Origin: Corynebacterium sp. 122RC1
GTDB lineage: Bacteria > Actinomycetota > Actinomycetes > Mycobacteriales > Mycobacteriaceae
DNA: 64,000 bases
Assembly: GCF_024580955.1 (NCBI RefSeq)
Contig: NZ_JANIKD010000009.1
Location: 29,240-93,239, forward strand
Direction of reading: 5' to 3'
Position numbers and translations under genes: made by a program. This document shows positions 1-8,812 of this stretch, one piece after another. Each line of letters starts with the position of its first letter. Position 1 is the stretch's first letter. The notes under the pieces were generated by a model. The model was not told the origin of the DNA, searched no databases, and worked only from the letters and a program-made list of their open reading frames with translations.

Positions 1-122
1 CGTGCGCGTTTTTGTGTGAGAGCGAGGCCCAGGCGCGTGAAGTGGTAGCGGAATTGCAATTGTTTGGGCGCGCGGCCTACGCATCTGGCCCGGACCTCGG
101 CGCGTATGTGAAAGGGATGTGA
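1..122 (+). CDS. ispE: 4-diphosphocytidyl-2-C-methyl-D-erythritol kinase, 3' end only
   Basis: Last 39 codons of a gene that begins before the window; the frame starts at base 3 and stops with TGA at 120-122. The visible tail contains CAFLCES, then a helix ending FGRAAYASGPDLGAYVKG. This looks like the C-terminus of the GHMP kinase IspE, which phosphorylates CDP-methylerythritol in the MEP isoprenoid pathway. In corynebacteria ispE commonly sits just upstream of an ABC-F gene, as here. The identification rests on a short tail plus context, so it is probable rather than certain. Confidence 0.7.
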   Translation, partial: CAFLCESEAQAREVVAELQLFGRAAYASGPDLGAYVKGM

Positions 123-127
123 CCCTC

Positions 128-2014
128 GTGGCGAACTTGATCAATCTGGAAACGGTGAGCAAGTCTTTTGGCCTGAAAACCCTGCTCGACAACGTGAGTT
201 TGGGCATTCAGACCGGGGATCGAATCGGCGTGGTTGGACTCAACGGTGGAGGCAAAACCACGCTGCTGGAGGTGCTCACGGGCATCGAGCCGCCAGACTC
301 CGGCCGAGTGAGCCACAACTCGGCGCTGCGTATGGCGGTGGTGACGCAGCGCGCGGAGCTGGATCCGGAGGCGAGCATTGCCGACGTTGTCATTGCACCA
401 CTTGGCCTGCAAACCTACGAATGGGCCTCCAACGCGAAAGTGCGGGAGGTGCTCGCGGGGATCGGCGTGGACGCGCTGGGTTTGGATACCTTGGTGGGAC
501 AGCTTTCCGGTGGTGAGCGCCGCCGCGTGAACCTGGCGGCCGCGCTGGTGCAGGACTTGGACCTGGTGGTGCTGGACGAGCCCACCAACCACCTGGATGT
601 TGAGGGCGTGCAGTGGCTTGCCCAGCACCTGCTTTCGCGAAACATCGCGGTAGTGGTAGTTACGCACGACCGCTGGTTTTTGGATACCGTGGCAACCCGC
701 ACTTGGGAGGTTCACGACGGGCAGGTGGACACCTACGAGGGTGGCTACAACGATTGGATTTTTGCCCGCGCCGAGCGCTCCCGCCAAGCTGACGCGATGG
801 AGCAGCGCAGGCAAAACCTCGCGCGCAAAGAATTGGCATGGTTGCGCAGGGGAGCGCCGGCGCGTACCTCCAAGCCTCGCTACCGCATTGAAGCTGCAGA
901 GGCGCTGATCGCCAACGTGCCTGCCCCGCGTGACACGGTGGAGCTCATGGCGTTTGCCAAGCAGCGCCAAGGCAAAGTTGTGGTGGAGCTGGAGGATGCG
1001 CGCATTGAAACGCCGGCTCCGGAATCACGGGTACTGGTGAATGACCTCACCTGGCGCCTCGCACCAGGTGAACGCATTGGTGTGGTGGGGGTGAACGGCT
1101 CAGGGAAAACTACCTTGTTGCGTGCCCTCGCCGGGGCCCATCCGCTGAGCGCCGGGCGCCGCATTGAAGGCAAAACGGTGCGTTTGGGCTGGTTGCGCCA
1201 GGAATTGGATGACCTGGATCCGAATCTTCGGCTGTTGGATGCCGTGGAGGAAGTGGCCAGCTACGTGCACTTTGGCAAGAAGGAGCTTTCCGCTTCCCAA
1301 CTTGCAGAGCGCCTTGGCTTTTCCGCGAAGCGTCAGCGTACCCCGGTGGGTGACCTCTCCGGTGGCGAGCGCCGCCGCCTCCAGCTCACCAGGGTGCTCA
1401 TGAGTGAGCCCAACCTCCTGCTGCTGGATGAGCCCACCAACGATCTGGACATTGATACGCTCCAAGAGCTGGAATCATTGCTGGATTCCTGGCCGGGCAC
1501 CCTGGTAGTGATCTCCCACGACCGCTACCTCATTGAGCGTATCGCCGACTCCACCTGGGCCCTGTTCGGAGACGGCGCCCTGACCAACCTGCCCGGCGGT
1601 ATTGAGGAGTACCTGCGCCGAAGAGAACAAATTGCAGGCGCGGTGAAGGGGCAAGGGGATCCGCGAGGTGTAGGCGCCGCTGTGGGTGCCACGGCGCCTG
1701 CTGCTGACTCGCAATCACAGCAGGCCCAGCCGGGACAGCAGGTCCAGCCGGAAACGGCGGGAAATGCGGGAGCCGCTAGCGCGCTGAGCAACCAGGAGAT
1801 CCGGGAACTTAACAAGAAGATGGCCGCGGTGGAACGCAAGATGGCCAAACTTGACCCGCAGATTGATGCGTTGCATGAAAAGATGGCTGCTGCAGCAGCC
1901 GCCATGGAGACCGATGCGTTGGTGGAGCTTGACGCCCAGCTCAAAGCACTCCGACAGGAGCGCGAAGCCCTTGAAATGGAGTGGATGGAACTGGGCGAGC
2001 AGCTTGAGGCCTAA
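128..2014 (+). CDS. ABC-F family ATP-binding protein
   Basis: Soluble protein of 628 aa with two ABC cassettes and no membrane segments, the ABC-F architecture of ribosome-associated translation factors. The first cassette has Walker A GLNGGGKTT (about residue 38), signature LSGGERRR (125) and Walker B LVVLDEPTNHLD (148). The second has GVNGSGKTT (321), LSGGERRR (410) and LLLLDEPTNDLD. A Gln/Ala/Gly-rich linker (about 525-570) leads to a C-terminal coiled coil. I chose the GTG at 128 because AAAGGGA lies 10 nt upstream and the family begins ANLINLE; the GTG at 119 overlaps the ispE stop but has no spaced ribosome site. Ribosome action is known for the family and inferred here. Confidence 0.9.
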   Translation: MANLINLETVSKSFGLKTLLDNVSLGIQTGDRIGVVGLNGGGKTTLLEVLTGIEPPDSGRVSHNSALRMAVVTQRAELDPEASIADVVIAPLGLQTYEWASNAKVREVLAGIGVDALGLDTLVGQLSGGERRRVNLAAALVQDLDLVVLDEPTNHLDVEGVQWLAQHLLSRNIAVVVVTHDRWFLDTVATRTWEVHDGQVDTYEGGYNDWIFARAERSRQADAMEQRRQNLARKELAWLRRGAPARTSKPRYRIEAAEALIANVPAPRDTVELMAFAKQRQGKVVVELEDARIETPAPESRVLVNDLTWRLAPGERIGVVGVNGSGKTTLLRALAGAHPLSAGRRIEGKTVRLGWLRQELDDLDPNLRLLDAVEEVASYVHFGKKELSASQLAERLGFSAKRQRTPVGDLSGGERRRLQLTRVLMSEPNLLLLDEPTNDLDIDTLQELESLLDSWPGTLVVISHDRYLIERIADSTWALFGDGALTNLPGGIEEYLRRREQIAGAVKGQGDPRGVGAAVGATAPAADSQSQQAQPGQQVQPETAGNAGAASALSNQEIRELNKKMAAVERKMAKLDPQIDALHEKMAAAAAAMETDALVELDAQLKALRQEREALEMEWMELGEQLEA

Positions 2015-2044
2015 GCGCTGGTGCCTGGAAGCCCAGCCTGAGCG

Positions 2045-2695
2045 CTAGGTCAGTTGCACCGTGGTGACGCAGGTTGGGTCATCAGCGCTCGTGCCCAGGG
2101 GAACCGTGGCGGTTTTCGCGCCCTCCGGGGTGTCCCCAGCAAGGGTGATGCTGAGCTCGCCCTGCAGGTCCCGCGGCAGCCACAGGCCCACAAAGCCGTT
2201 GTCAAAGGTGGTGGTGGCTTGTTCAATCACCACGTTCCCGGCGCTGTCCGTGACCTTTACATCAACGTCCCTATTGCCCAGCTCACCTTTGCAGGTGGTG
2301 AGGCTGTGGTAGAAGCAGTCGTGAGTCTTGTCCAAGTATGGGGCGATGCTTACATAGAACTCGTCCTCGGGCATCGTCAGGGTCACCGTTTCACCGGAGG
2401 TATCACTGAGCTCTAGTACCTCCGGCTTGATGGACGCGCGAAGATCCGTCGGGCGATCGTCGAGCGCCTGGGCGTCCAGAAGCGTGATGATCTCGCGGCT
2501 ATCCAACCCAGCGAGTTGATGCTCGGCGAGCCACTGCACACCCGGGGCTTCGCTGACCGCGGCGGCTGCTTCTGCGGAGGAAGCGGCGGAGGCGGAGGAA
2601 GATGAGGTTTCGTTGTCCGGTGTGCAAGCACTCAGCGCGAGCGCACCAACGAGCACAGCCGCGGCTGCCTGGGCGGGTATGCGATGCAAAGCCAT
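2045..2695 (-). CDS. cueP: CueP-family copper-binding lipoprotein
   Basis: Secreted lipoprotein of 216 aa. A type II signal peptide ends in a lipobox (ALSAC, Cys about 24), then a Ser/Ala-rich linker, then the CueP domain. Matching motifs include GLDSREIITLLDA, RPTDLRASI, MPEDEFYVSIAPY, THDCFYHSLTTCKGEL and FDNGFVGLWLPRD, and conserved cysteines lie in the last two thirds (THDC, TTC, PTC). CueP proteins are periplasmic copper-binding proteins in Salmonella and are common as lipoproteins in Corynebacterium. A GAAGGA site lies 7 nt before the ATG. It is convergent with the ABC-F gene and transcribed alone. A multicopper oxidase at 34.1 kb is a second copper-related extracytoplasmic protein in the window. 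Confidence 0.85.
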   Translation of the reverse strand: MALHRIPAQAAAAVLVGALALSACTPDNETSSSSASAASSAEAAAAVSEAPGVQWLAEHQLAGLDSREIITLLDAQALDDRPTDLRASIKPEVLELSDTSGETVTLTMPEDEFYVSIAPYLDKTHDCFYHSLTTCKGELGNRDVDVKVTDSAGNVVIEQATTTFDNGFVGLWLPRDLQGELSITLAGDTPEGAKTATVPLGTSADDPTCVTTVQLT

Positions 2696-3087
2696 GGAAA
2701 ATCCTTCAGAAGGGGTGACTACAGGTAAGAAATAAGAAAGAAACGTTCAGTGCCACTGTAAAATTGCCGACGCCGCGCCGTCTATGTGCTCTGGGTCATC
2801 GCCAAACCCACACTCGCCCCGAAAATCCCGCCTGAACTGTGTGTTTTCGCCACGGTTGCATATTGCCGCCCGTGTGTCAGTGTGAGAATTCTCCACTTCA
2901 CGCCCTCCGATCCACGCATATAAATCAGGTGGCGTACCGACGCGCCCAGCACTCACACAACGCAAGGCAACTCCTTAGCGCGGCTAAGGCTGCAGGAGGC
3001 TGCGGAACGTGGGAGAATGGCCAAACATGGCTTCGCAGGGGATCGGGCCAGTAAACGGGCCCTGCGTGTAATGAACTTGAGGAAGTA
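2696..3087. promoter_or_regulatory. divergent intergenic region between cueP and the hsp90-like gene
   Basis: A 392-bp gap with no convincing gene. It contains a perfect 7-bp inverted repeat with a 3-nt spacer (CCTTAGC GCG GCTAAGG, 2973-2989), a possible operator. GAGGAAG before the ATG at 3088 is the ribosome site of the Hsp90 gene. On the other strand TGTAGT about 30 nt before the cueP start is a weak -10 candidate. No terminator or RNA gene was recognised. Confidence 0.4.
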
Positions 3088-4965
3088 ATGGATTCACCAC
3101 AACAATTCCACGTTGACCTCGGTGGCATGGTCTCTCTGCTTTCCCGCAACCTCTATTCGGGGCCCCGGGTGTTTGTGCGGGAGTTGCTGCAAAATGGCAT
3201 CGATGCCATCACTGCGCGCCGGGAGGAAGACCCCGATTGCCCCGCGCAGATCAACATTGAGCTTCTCTCCACTCACCCGAGCGGTGTGCTGGATCTCGTT
3301 CGCTTCAGTGATACCGGCAAGGGAATCACCTTGGAGGAATCAAGGGAGCTGCTGGCCACCATTGGTGCGAGCTCCAAGCGTGACGAGTTCGGTTTTCATC
3401 GCAGTGACTACCTGGGCCAGTTTGGTATTGGACTGCTGAGCGCGCTTATGGTGTCACCCTCCATCGTGGTGTACTCCCGCAGCATTGACGCCCTGGACCA
3501 GCCAATCCGGTGGGAGGGCAATTCCAATGGCACCTGGACCACCCGCCCGGTGCAGCCTCATGAATTGCCGGAAGCGCTGCAAACTGGCCCCGGCACTACG
3601 GTAGAGCTGCGTCGAACGGACTTTGACTTTGGCCGCATCCCCGGCTTGGTGGATTACTACGGGCGCTACTTGCCAGCGGAAATCGTGATCAATGGCGAGC
3701 CTTTGGAAAGCGAGCAGCCCCCGTGGCTGCAAGACGAGGAAGGCCAACAGCGGTGGTGTGAGCAGCACTTCGGTTTCACACCCTTTGCCTGTGTGCCGCT
3801 CAATGACATCCTCTCCGGCGCTCGCGGCGTGGCGTACATTATTCCTTCTGGCGCACACCCTGGCCAGCATGTGAAGCACACGGTGTACTTGCATGGAATG
3901 ATGCTGGGGGACCGGATCAGTGATCTGCTCCCTGAGTGGGCGTATTTTGCCCGCGTGGTGGTGGACGTGGAACACCTGCGCCCCACGGCGTCCCGGGAGG
4001 CGCTTGCCAACGATGAAGCCCTTGCAGAGACCAGGGAGTCCTTCGGCTCGCAGGTCCGCCAGTGGCTGCAATCCTTGGCCGAGCTGGACCCGCACCAATT
4101 CGCGGAGTTCGTGTCCCTGCACTTGGCTGGGTTGAAATCCCTTGCGTTGGTGGATGAGCAAACCCGCAGGCTCGTTGCCCGCACCGTGCCCGTACCCACC
4201 ACGTTGGGGCCAATGACATTGGATGAAGTAATCGGGCTGAAAAACGGCATCCGGTTCACCCGAACAACCAAGGCATTTGAGGCCATCGCCGCGGTGGCTC
4301 AGGCGCGTGAGGTGTTGGTGGTAAATGCCGGCTACGCCTTTGATGAGGAAATCCTGGACCTCCTGCGCCTGGACTACCCGGATATCCTCATCGAGGAGCT
4401 CAGCGCAACCAGCCTGTTGGACGATCTGGAACTGCCAACCCACACCCAAAGGATTCACCTTATGCCGGTGGTGCATGCCAGCGAGCAAGCCTTGGAGGGC
4501 GAGGATGTAGAGGTGGTGCTGCGTCGGTTTTCACCGGAAGACTTGCCCGCGGTGTACCTCCCGCAGCCGGACAGTGCGGGGCGCCGCATTGAGCAGCGAG
4601 TTCGGGAGGAAGATGAACAGATCGATGCCCTGATGAGCCTCCTGGAATCCCGCCCCCAGAAACGGACCGGGTCCGGGAATGGAAACCAGCCGCCGAACTC
4701 ACTTGGCGCGGAGGCTGAAATGCCGCAGCTGGTATTGAATGCGGATAGCCCGGTGATCGCGCAGCTCGCGGACTTGCAGCGAGTCAGTAGTAGAAACACG
4801 CCCGGCAATCGTCTGGATGCAGACTCCACCGGGCAAGAACTGCTCGTGGCAGGCATCAGAGCGCTCTATGTGCAGGCATTGATCTCCGCGCACCAAGAAC
4901 TCGGGCCGAAGGCCCGGAGGTGGTCGGTGAGCCTGCTCAGCACGCTCATTGCCCATGCGCTCTAA
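3088..4965 (+). CDS. HSP90 family protein (HtpG-like ATPase)
   Basis: Protein of 625 aa with a GHKL-type ATPase domain at the N-terminus. The Hsp90 nucleotide-site motifs are readable: ELLQNGIDAI near residue 32 (Glu/Asn helix), FSDTGKGIT near 74, and the glycine lid GQFGIGLLSA near 112. The middle domain includes HGMMLGDRI and the family block VDVEHLRPTASREAL. Length matches bacterial HtpG, but the protein is divergent and has no MEEVD tail, as expected for bacteria. GAGGAAG precedes the ATG. The 824-aa gene directly downstream, 54 bp away on the same strand, probably shares its transcript and may be a partner. Chaperone function is inferred from family. Confidence 0.85.
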   Translation: MDSPQQFHVDLGGMVSLLSRNLYSGPRVFVRELLQNGIDAITARREEDPDCPAQINIELLSTHPSGVLDLVRFSDTGKGITLEESRELLATIGASSKRDEFGFHRSDYLGQFGIGLLSALMVSPSIVVYSRSIDALDQPIRWEGNSNGTWTTRPVQPHELPEALQTGPGTTVELRRTDFDFGRIPGLVDYYGRYLPAEIVINGEPLESEQPPWLQDEEGQQRWCEQHFGFTPFACVPLNDILSGARGVAYIIPSGAHPGQHVKHTVYLHGMMLGDRISDLLPEWAYFARVVVDVEHLRPTASREALANDEALAETRESFGSQVRQWLQSLAELDPHQFAEFVSLHLAGLKSLALVDEQTRRLVARTVPVPTTLGPMTLDEVIGLKNGIRFTRTTKAFEAIAAVAQAREVLVVNAGYAFDEEILDLLRLDYPDILIEELSATSLLDDLELPTHTQRIHLMPVVHASEQALEGEDVEVVLRRFSPEDLPAVYLPQPDSAGRRIEQRVREEDEQIDALMSLLESRPQKRTGSGNGNQPPNSLGAEAEMPQLVLNADSPVIAQLADLQRVSSRNTPGNRLDADSTGQELLVAGIRALYVQALISAHQELGPKARRWSVSLLSTLIAHAL

Positions 4966-5019
4966 AACACAACAACCCGCAAAACAGGCACCCAACCCAC
5001 ACCCCCAAGGATCACACAG

Positions 5020-7494
5020 TTGAGCATGGAACACAGCAGTAACAATTCTTTCTTGGATGAGCTCATCGAACGCGCGGAGATGGTTCCCTACAGCAAGGCT
5101 GCTTCACAGTTGTGGTCACAAGCTGTGGTCACCGCAGATGAACTGCTGGATTCGGGTGTGGATGTTGCTGAAGAGCTGCTGTATTGCCTCATCCAACTGC
5201 AGTATTCCTACTACAGCAGCGGGGATGCTACCAGGGTTGTGGCACCCTTCTTGCGCACGCAAAAACTCTACGAGACCCGCCCTGATCTGTTCCATGAGGA
5301 ACGCCTTGAAGGATTGGCCTGGGGGTATCGCTACGCCTTCAGCGCCCTGTTGGCAGTACCGGAAGTGCCAGTAAACCAGTTGCGCGACCTGCTGGACCAA
5401 GCCCATGCGCTGTATAAGCAGATCGGTGATTCGCGCCGCGCACTTTTCCAGTTGGAGTACACCCTGGCGGAAGCAATCGGGGATGAGCAAGCCGCCGAGG
5501 AAGCACACGGCAACTGGCTCAACGCCGAGCACACCCCAATTTCCAATTGCCCCGCGTGCGACCCGGAAGTTGCCGCCAGCTACCACTTTGATCGCGGGGA
5601 ATGGGAACACGGGATCGCCGTTGCGGAGCAGGCGCTGGCAACGGATGAGATGACTTGTTCCGCGCAGCCGCACTCACTGTTTACCCACCTCATCGAGCCT
5701 TATGCGATGACAGGACAGTTCGACAAAGCCTGGAACGCCCACGTGCAGTCCTACCGCGCAATCAAGAATGACCCCGCGATGCTCGGCGCACTCGCCGTTC
5801 ACATTCGGGTGCTCGCGGAGCTTGGGGCGGTTGGCATGCCTGGGTGCACGGAGCGATCCGTGGAGCTGTTCTGCACCCACCTCCCGTGGTGGATTAATGC
5901 GAGCGAGCCGCGCGAGCTGCTGGGCCTGGCCAGCGCTGGTGCGGTGGCGCTCGGCCACCTGCCTACCGAACGTGGCGGGGAGGTGCTGAACGTGGTCTTG
6001 CCAGGTGAGCAGCTTCCTTGGCAGCAGGCACCAACGCTGCACAGCCCAACGGTGCAGCAGGCGAAACAGTGGTGCGCTGACCTGGCATTCACACTCGCGC
6101 GGCGTTTCGACGCCCGCCCGGGCATCCTCCAACCCCGCGCCGTCGCCCGCCTTGAGCGCAATCTCCAGGCATCTGGCCAGGGATTGCCGCAGCCCACTGC
6201 CGCGTCCTTGGATCGCTCGGGGCTCAAAGCAACAGTGTTGGCGGGTTTCACGGAGCTTGAGGAGCTGCCCTCCCTCAAAGACGTGGTGGAAGACCCGTGG
6301 CGCCAGCAACTCACCGTGGAGCAGTTGTTGGAAGAACACAAGCGTATTGGTTTTCCATTGAACAGTTACGCCCTGCGCTTGGAACACCTGGGTGTTCCCG
6401 CACCCTATGTGGAGGTCCAGGATTACCCAGATGGCTTGGACATGCTCAAGGCGCACTTGTTGCTGCGCAGCGATCATCTTGATGCAGCGTACAACCAGGC
6501 TATGGCGGTGATGCTTCGGGAGAGCGCACTCACCTCGGGCGATCCGATTGGCCTGCGGATCAGTGGCTTAATGGTGCTCACCAACGTCCACTTTGAAAAG
6601 GAGGAATATCTTCAAGGTCTTTGGATGGTCCAGCAGACGATGAATCTTGCCGCTGATGCCGGCCTCGGCCCCTACGCGCTGAACACCGCCCGTGGGGTTC
6701 TTGGAGTGCTGATGGCAATGGAGCGGTGGGACGCAGCCTGTGCGTTGGCGGAAAACGCACGCATGATCGCAGGTGAGCATCGCTTCAACGCAGACGGTTG
6801 CGTAGTTGCGCAGATCTACGCCGACGCACTGGGCAATCTCGGGCAGGCGCAGCAGGCGGCAGCGGTGCTGGAGGAGTTCCTGGCATATGGCGATTTGGCA
6901 GACGGCGAGGACGGCGCTATCGAACTGGAAATGAGCAGCCAGCTCGCGAACTACCTCGGGGAGTCAGGGCAGTTGGACCGCGCGCTGGAAGTTGTTGATC
7001 AGGTGATCAAGCAGGCAGATGCCTTATCCGAGGCTGCCACCATCGCCACTGATGCCGCTACCATTGAGCCCGCCGCCATGCTCGCGATGCGCCTCAGATT
7101 GCGCCACCAAAAGATGGGACTGTTACTCGCGGCCCTGCCTCCGCAGCACATTGAATTGCATGAGCAGCTCCACGGGTTGATCAACGAGCGTGTGGAGCTG
7201 GTGGAACAAGCCAACGTGGAGGAGAAGCAGGACATCATTGCGTCCTTCCTCATGGAAGCACTGGAACTCTTTGCCTCACTGGACCGCGTGGACCTAGCCC
7301 GTCAGACCATGCAGCGCCTTATTAGCGCGCGGGATGCGGCGGGGGATCGGGCGCTTGCGGCGTCGGAAATTGCCCAAGTCCTGGAGCAGCTTCCGGACCC
7401 CCAAGAGCTCGCGAGGGTGGCAATACGCCTGGTGGGTGAGGATCAAGGGGAGGAGCTTGATTGGCTGCGGGCGCTCGCGGCAGGGAATAACTAG
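5020..7494 (+). CDS. large alpha-helical, TPR-like repeat protein, function unknown
   Basis: Soluble protein of 824 aa with no signal peptide or membrane segment. It is dominated by amphipathic helix pairs rich in Ala, Leu and Glu, with TPR-like spacing such as GQFDKAWNAHVQSYRAI and GQLDRALEVVDQVIKQA. I could not match it to a named domain. It follows the Hsp90-family gene closely, which suggests a scaffold or co-chaperone-like role; this is inference from neighbourhood. The start is uncertain: TTG at 5020 has AAGGA 9 nt upstream, and an in-frame ATG lies at 5026. Stop is TAG, 36 nt before the next gene. Confidence 0.75.
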   Translation: MSMEHSSNNSFLDELIERAEMVPYSKAASQLWSQAVVTADELLDSGVDVAEELLYCLIQLQYSYYSSGDATRVVAPFLRTQKLYETRPDLFHEERLEGLAWGYRYAFSALLAVPEVPVNQLRDLLDQAHALYKQIGDSRRALFQLEYTLAEAIGDEQAAEEAHGNWLNAEHTPISNCPACDPEVAASYHFDRGEWEHGIAVAEQALATDEMTCSAQPHSLFTHLIEPYAMTGQFDKAWNAHVQSYRAIKNDPAMLGALAVHIRVLAELGAVGMPGCTERSVELFCTHLPWWINASEPRELLGLASAGAVALGHLPTERGGEVLNVVLPGEQLPWQQAPTLHSPTVQQAKQWCADLAFTLARRFDARPGILQPRAVARLERNLQASGQGLPQPTAASLDRSGLKATVLAGFTELEELPSLKDVVEDPWRQQLTVEQLLEEHKRIGFPLNSYALRLEHLGVPAPYVEVQDYPDGLDMLKAHLLLRSDHLDAAYNQAMAVMLRESALTSGDPIGLRISGLMVLTNVHFEKEEYLQGLWMVQQTMNLAADAGLGPYALNTARGVLGVLMAMERWDAACALAENARMIAGEHRFNADGCVVAQIYADALGNLGQAQQAAAVLEEFLAYGDLADGEDGAIELEMSSQLANYLGESGQLDRALEVVDQVIKQADALSEAATIATDAATIEPAAMLAMRLRLRHQKMGLLLAALPPQHIELHEQLHGLINERVELVEQANVEEKQDIIASFLMEALELFASLDRVDLARQTMQRLISARDAAGDRALAASEIAQVLEQLPDPQELARVAIRLVGEDQGEELDWLRALAAGNN

Positions 7495-7530
7495 CTGCGG
7501 GCGGGCAGATTTTCGCCTACGTTGGAAACC

Positions 7531-7854
7531 ATGATTTTGATTAACGTGCGCTACCAAGTCCGCCCCGAATACCAAGAGACGTTCCTTGAAGAAACGGCGT
7601 GGTTCACCGAGGCCACCCGTGCTGAGGAAGGCAACATCTTCTTCGATTGGTACCGCAGCCCAGACAACCCCGGTGAGTTCCTGCTCATCGAGGCATTCCA
7701 GGATGATGCTGCTGAGGCTCACGTCAATTCCGCGCACTTCAAGCGCGCCCAGGAGGAGCTGCCTAAGTACTTTGAGCGCACCCCAGACGTGATCAACACC
7801 CTCATTCCGGAGAAGACGGAGTGGGATAAGCTCGTGGAATTTGAGGTGAAGTAG
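7531..7854 (+). CDS. putative quinol monooxygenase (ABM domain protein)
   Basis: Small protein of 107 aa with the antibiotic-biosynthesis-monooxygenase ferredoxin-like fold: an opening strand MILINVRYQVRPE, then ETFLEETAWFTEATRAEEGNI, FFDWYRS, FLLIEAFQDDAAEAHVNS and HFKRAQEELP. Members such as YgiN act on quinols or related aromatics, usually as dimers without a cofactor. A TTG at 7522 is also in frame, but the ATG at 7531 matches the usual N-terminus. It lies 2 nt before the PPK2 gene and is probably co-transcribed with it. The substrate cannot be read from the sequence. Confidence 0.75.
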   Translation: MILINVRYQVRPEYQETFLEETAWFTEATRAEEGNIFFDWYRSPDNPGEFLLIEAFQDDAAEAHVNSAHFKRAQEELPKYFERTPDVINTLIPEKTEWDKLVEFEVK

Positions 7855-7856
7855 CA

Positions 7857-8723
7857 GTGGCAAAACCAAAGAAGCTGGCCAAAGAGGCCTATGAGAAAGA
7901 GCTCAAGCGCCTGCAGGCTGAGCTCGTGGAGATGCAGCAGTGGGTGGTGGAAACCGGCGCCCGCGTGGTGATCGTGATGGAGGGCCGCGACGCCGCCGGC
8001 AAGGGCTCCGCCATCAAGCGCATCACCCAATACCTCAACCCGCGCACCTGCCGTATTGAGGCGCTGCCCGCACCGAACTCCCGAGAGCAGGGCCAATGGT
8101 ACTTCCAGCGCTACATTGAGCGCCTGCCAACCGCCGGTGAGATCGTGATCTTTGACCGTTCCTGGTACAACCGTGCGGGCGTGGAGCGAGTGATGGGCTT
8201 CTGCACCTCTGCCGAGTACCGCCGCTTCCTGCACCAGGCACCAATCTTTGAGCGAATGCTTGTGGAAGACGGCATCATCCTGCGCAAATACTGGTTCTCT
8301 GTGTCCGATGAGGAGCAGATTGCCCGCTTCAAGTCCCGCCGCAATGACCCCCTGCGCCGCTGGAAGCTTTCTCCGATGGATCTGCAGTCCATCACCCGTT
8401 GGGAGGATTACTCCCGGGCGAAGGATGAAATGTTCATCCACACGGATATCCCTTCCGCGCCGTGGTACACCGTGGAATCAGAGGATAAGAAGCGTTCCCG
8501 TATTAACGTGATCAGCCACCTGCTTTCCACCATTCCTTATGAGCACATTGAGCGCGAGCTGCCGGAGATCCCGGAGCGCCCCGAGTCCAACAATGACTAC
8601 GAGCGCCCGCCGCGCGAAGACTTCCGCTACGTGCCCGATGTTGCGGCGCAGTTGGAAGTGGAAGACAAAAAGAAGGCGAAAAAGTCAGGGAAGGGCAAGA
8701 AGGCGAAAAAGTCTGGCAAGTAG
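7857..8723 (+). CDS. ppk2: polyphosphate kinase 2 (PPK2 family)
   Basis: Protein of 288 aa transferring phosphate between polyphosphate and nucleotides. The PPK2 core has Walker-type GRDAAGKGSAIKR (about 42-54), REQGQWYFQRY, the family block IFDRSWYNRAGVERVMGFC, and lid residues ending in FKSRRNDPLRRWKLSPMD. The last 20 residues are a Lys-rich tail (KKKAKKSGKGKKAKKSGK). The start is GTG at 7857, 2 nt after the stop of the monooxygenase gene. A rho-independent terminator follows. The ppx-type exopolyphosphatase at 61.4 kb is a second polyphosphate enzyme in the window. Which nucleotide is preferred cannot be told. Confidence 0.9.
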   Translation: MAKPKKLAKEAYEKELKRLQAELVEMQQWVVETGARVVIVMEGRDAAGKGSAIKRITQYLNPRTCRIEALPAPNSREQGQWYFQRYIERLPTAGEIVIFDRSWYNRAGVERVMGFCTSAEYRRFLHQAPIFERMLVEDGIILRKYWFSVSDEEQIARFKSRRNDPLRRWKLSPMDLQSITRWEDYSRAKDEMFIHTDIPSAPWYTVESEDKKRSRINVISHLLSTIPYEHIERELPEIPERPESNNDYERPPREDFRYVPDVAAQLEVEDKKKAKKSGKGKKAKKSGK

Positions 8724-8771
8724 GCTGAGGGCTTGAGGGGAGCGTTCCGACGCCCCCACGCCGCACCTCTA

Positions 8772-8812
8772 AAGGCCCCAGTGCCCCCAAGATTGTGGGG
8801 TGCTGGGGTTTT
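8772..8812. terminator. rho-independent terminator between ppk2 and the HAD gene
   Basis: CCCCAGTGCCCC (8776-8787) pairs with GGGGTGCTGGGG (8797-8808), with a 2-bp internal mismatch, and is followed by TTTT. It ends the ppk2 transcript; the convergent HAD gene stops inside its right edge. Confidence 0.7.

Noticed and set aside
3454..4488. A 344-codon open frame opposite the Hsp90-family gene
   Set aside because: Composition is that of a high-G+C antisense frame; no motif or start signal.
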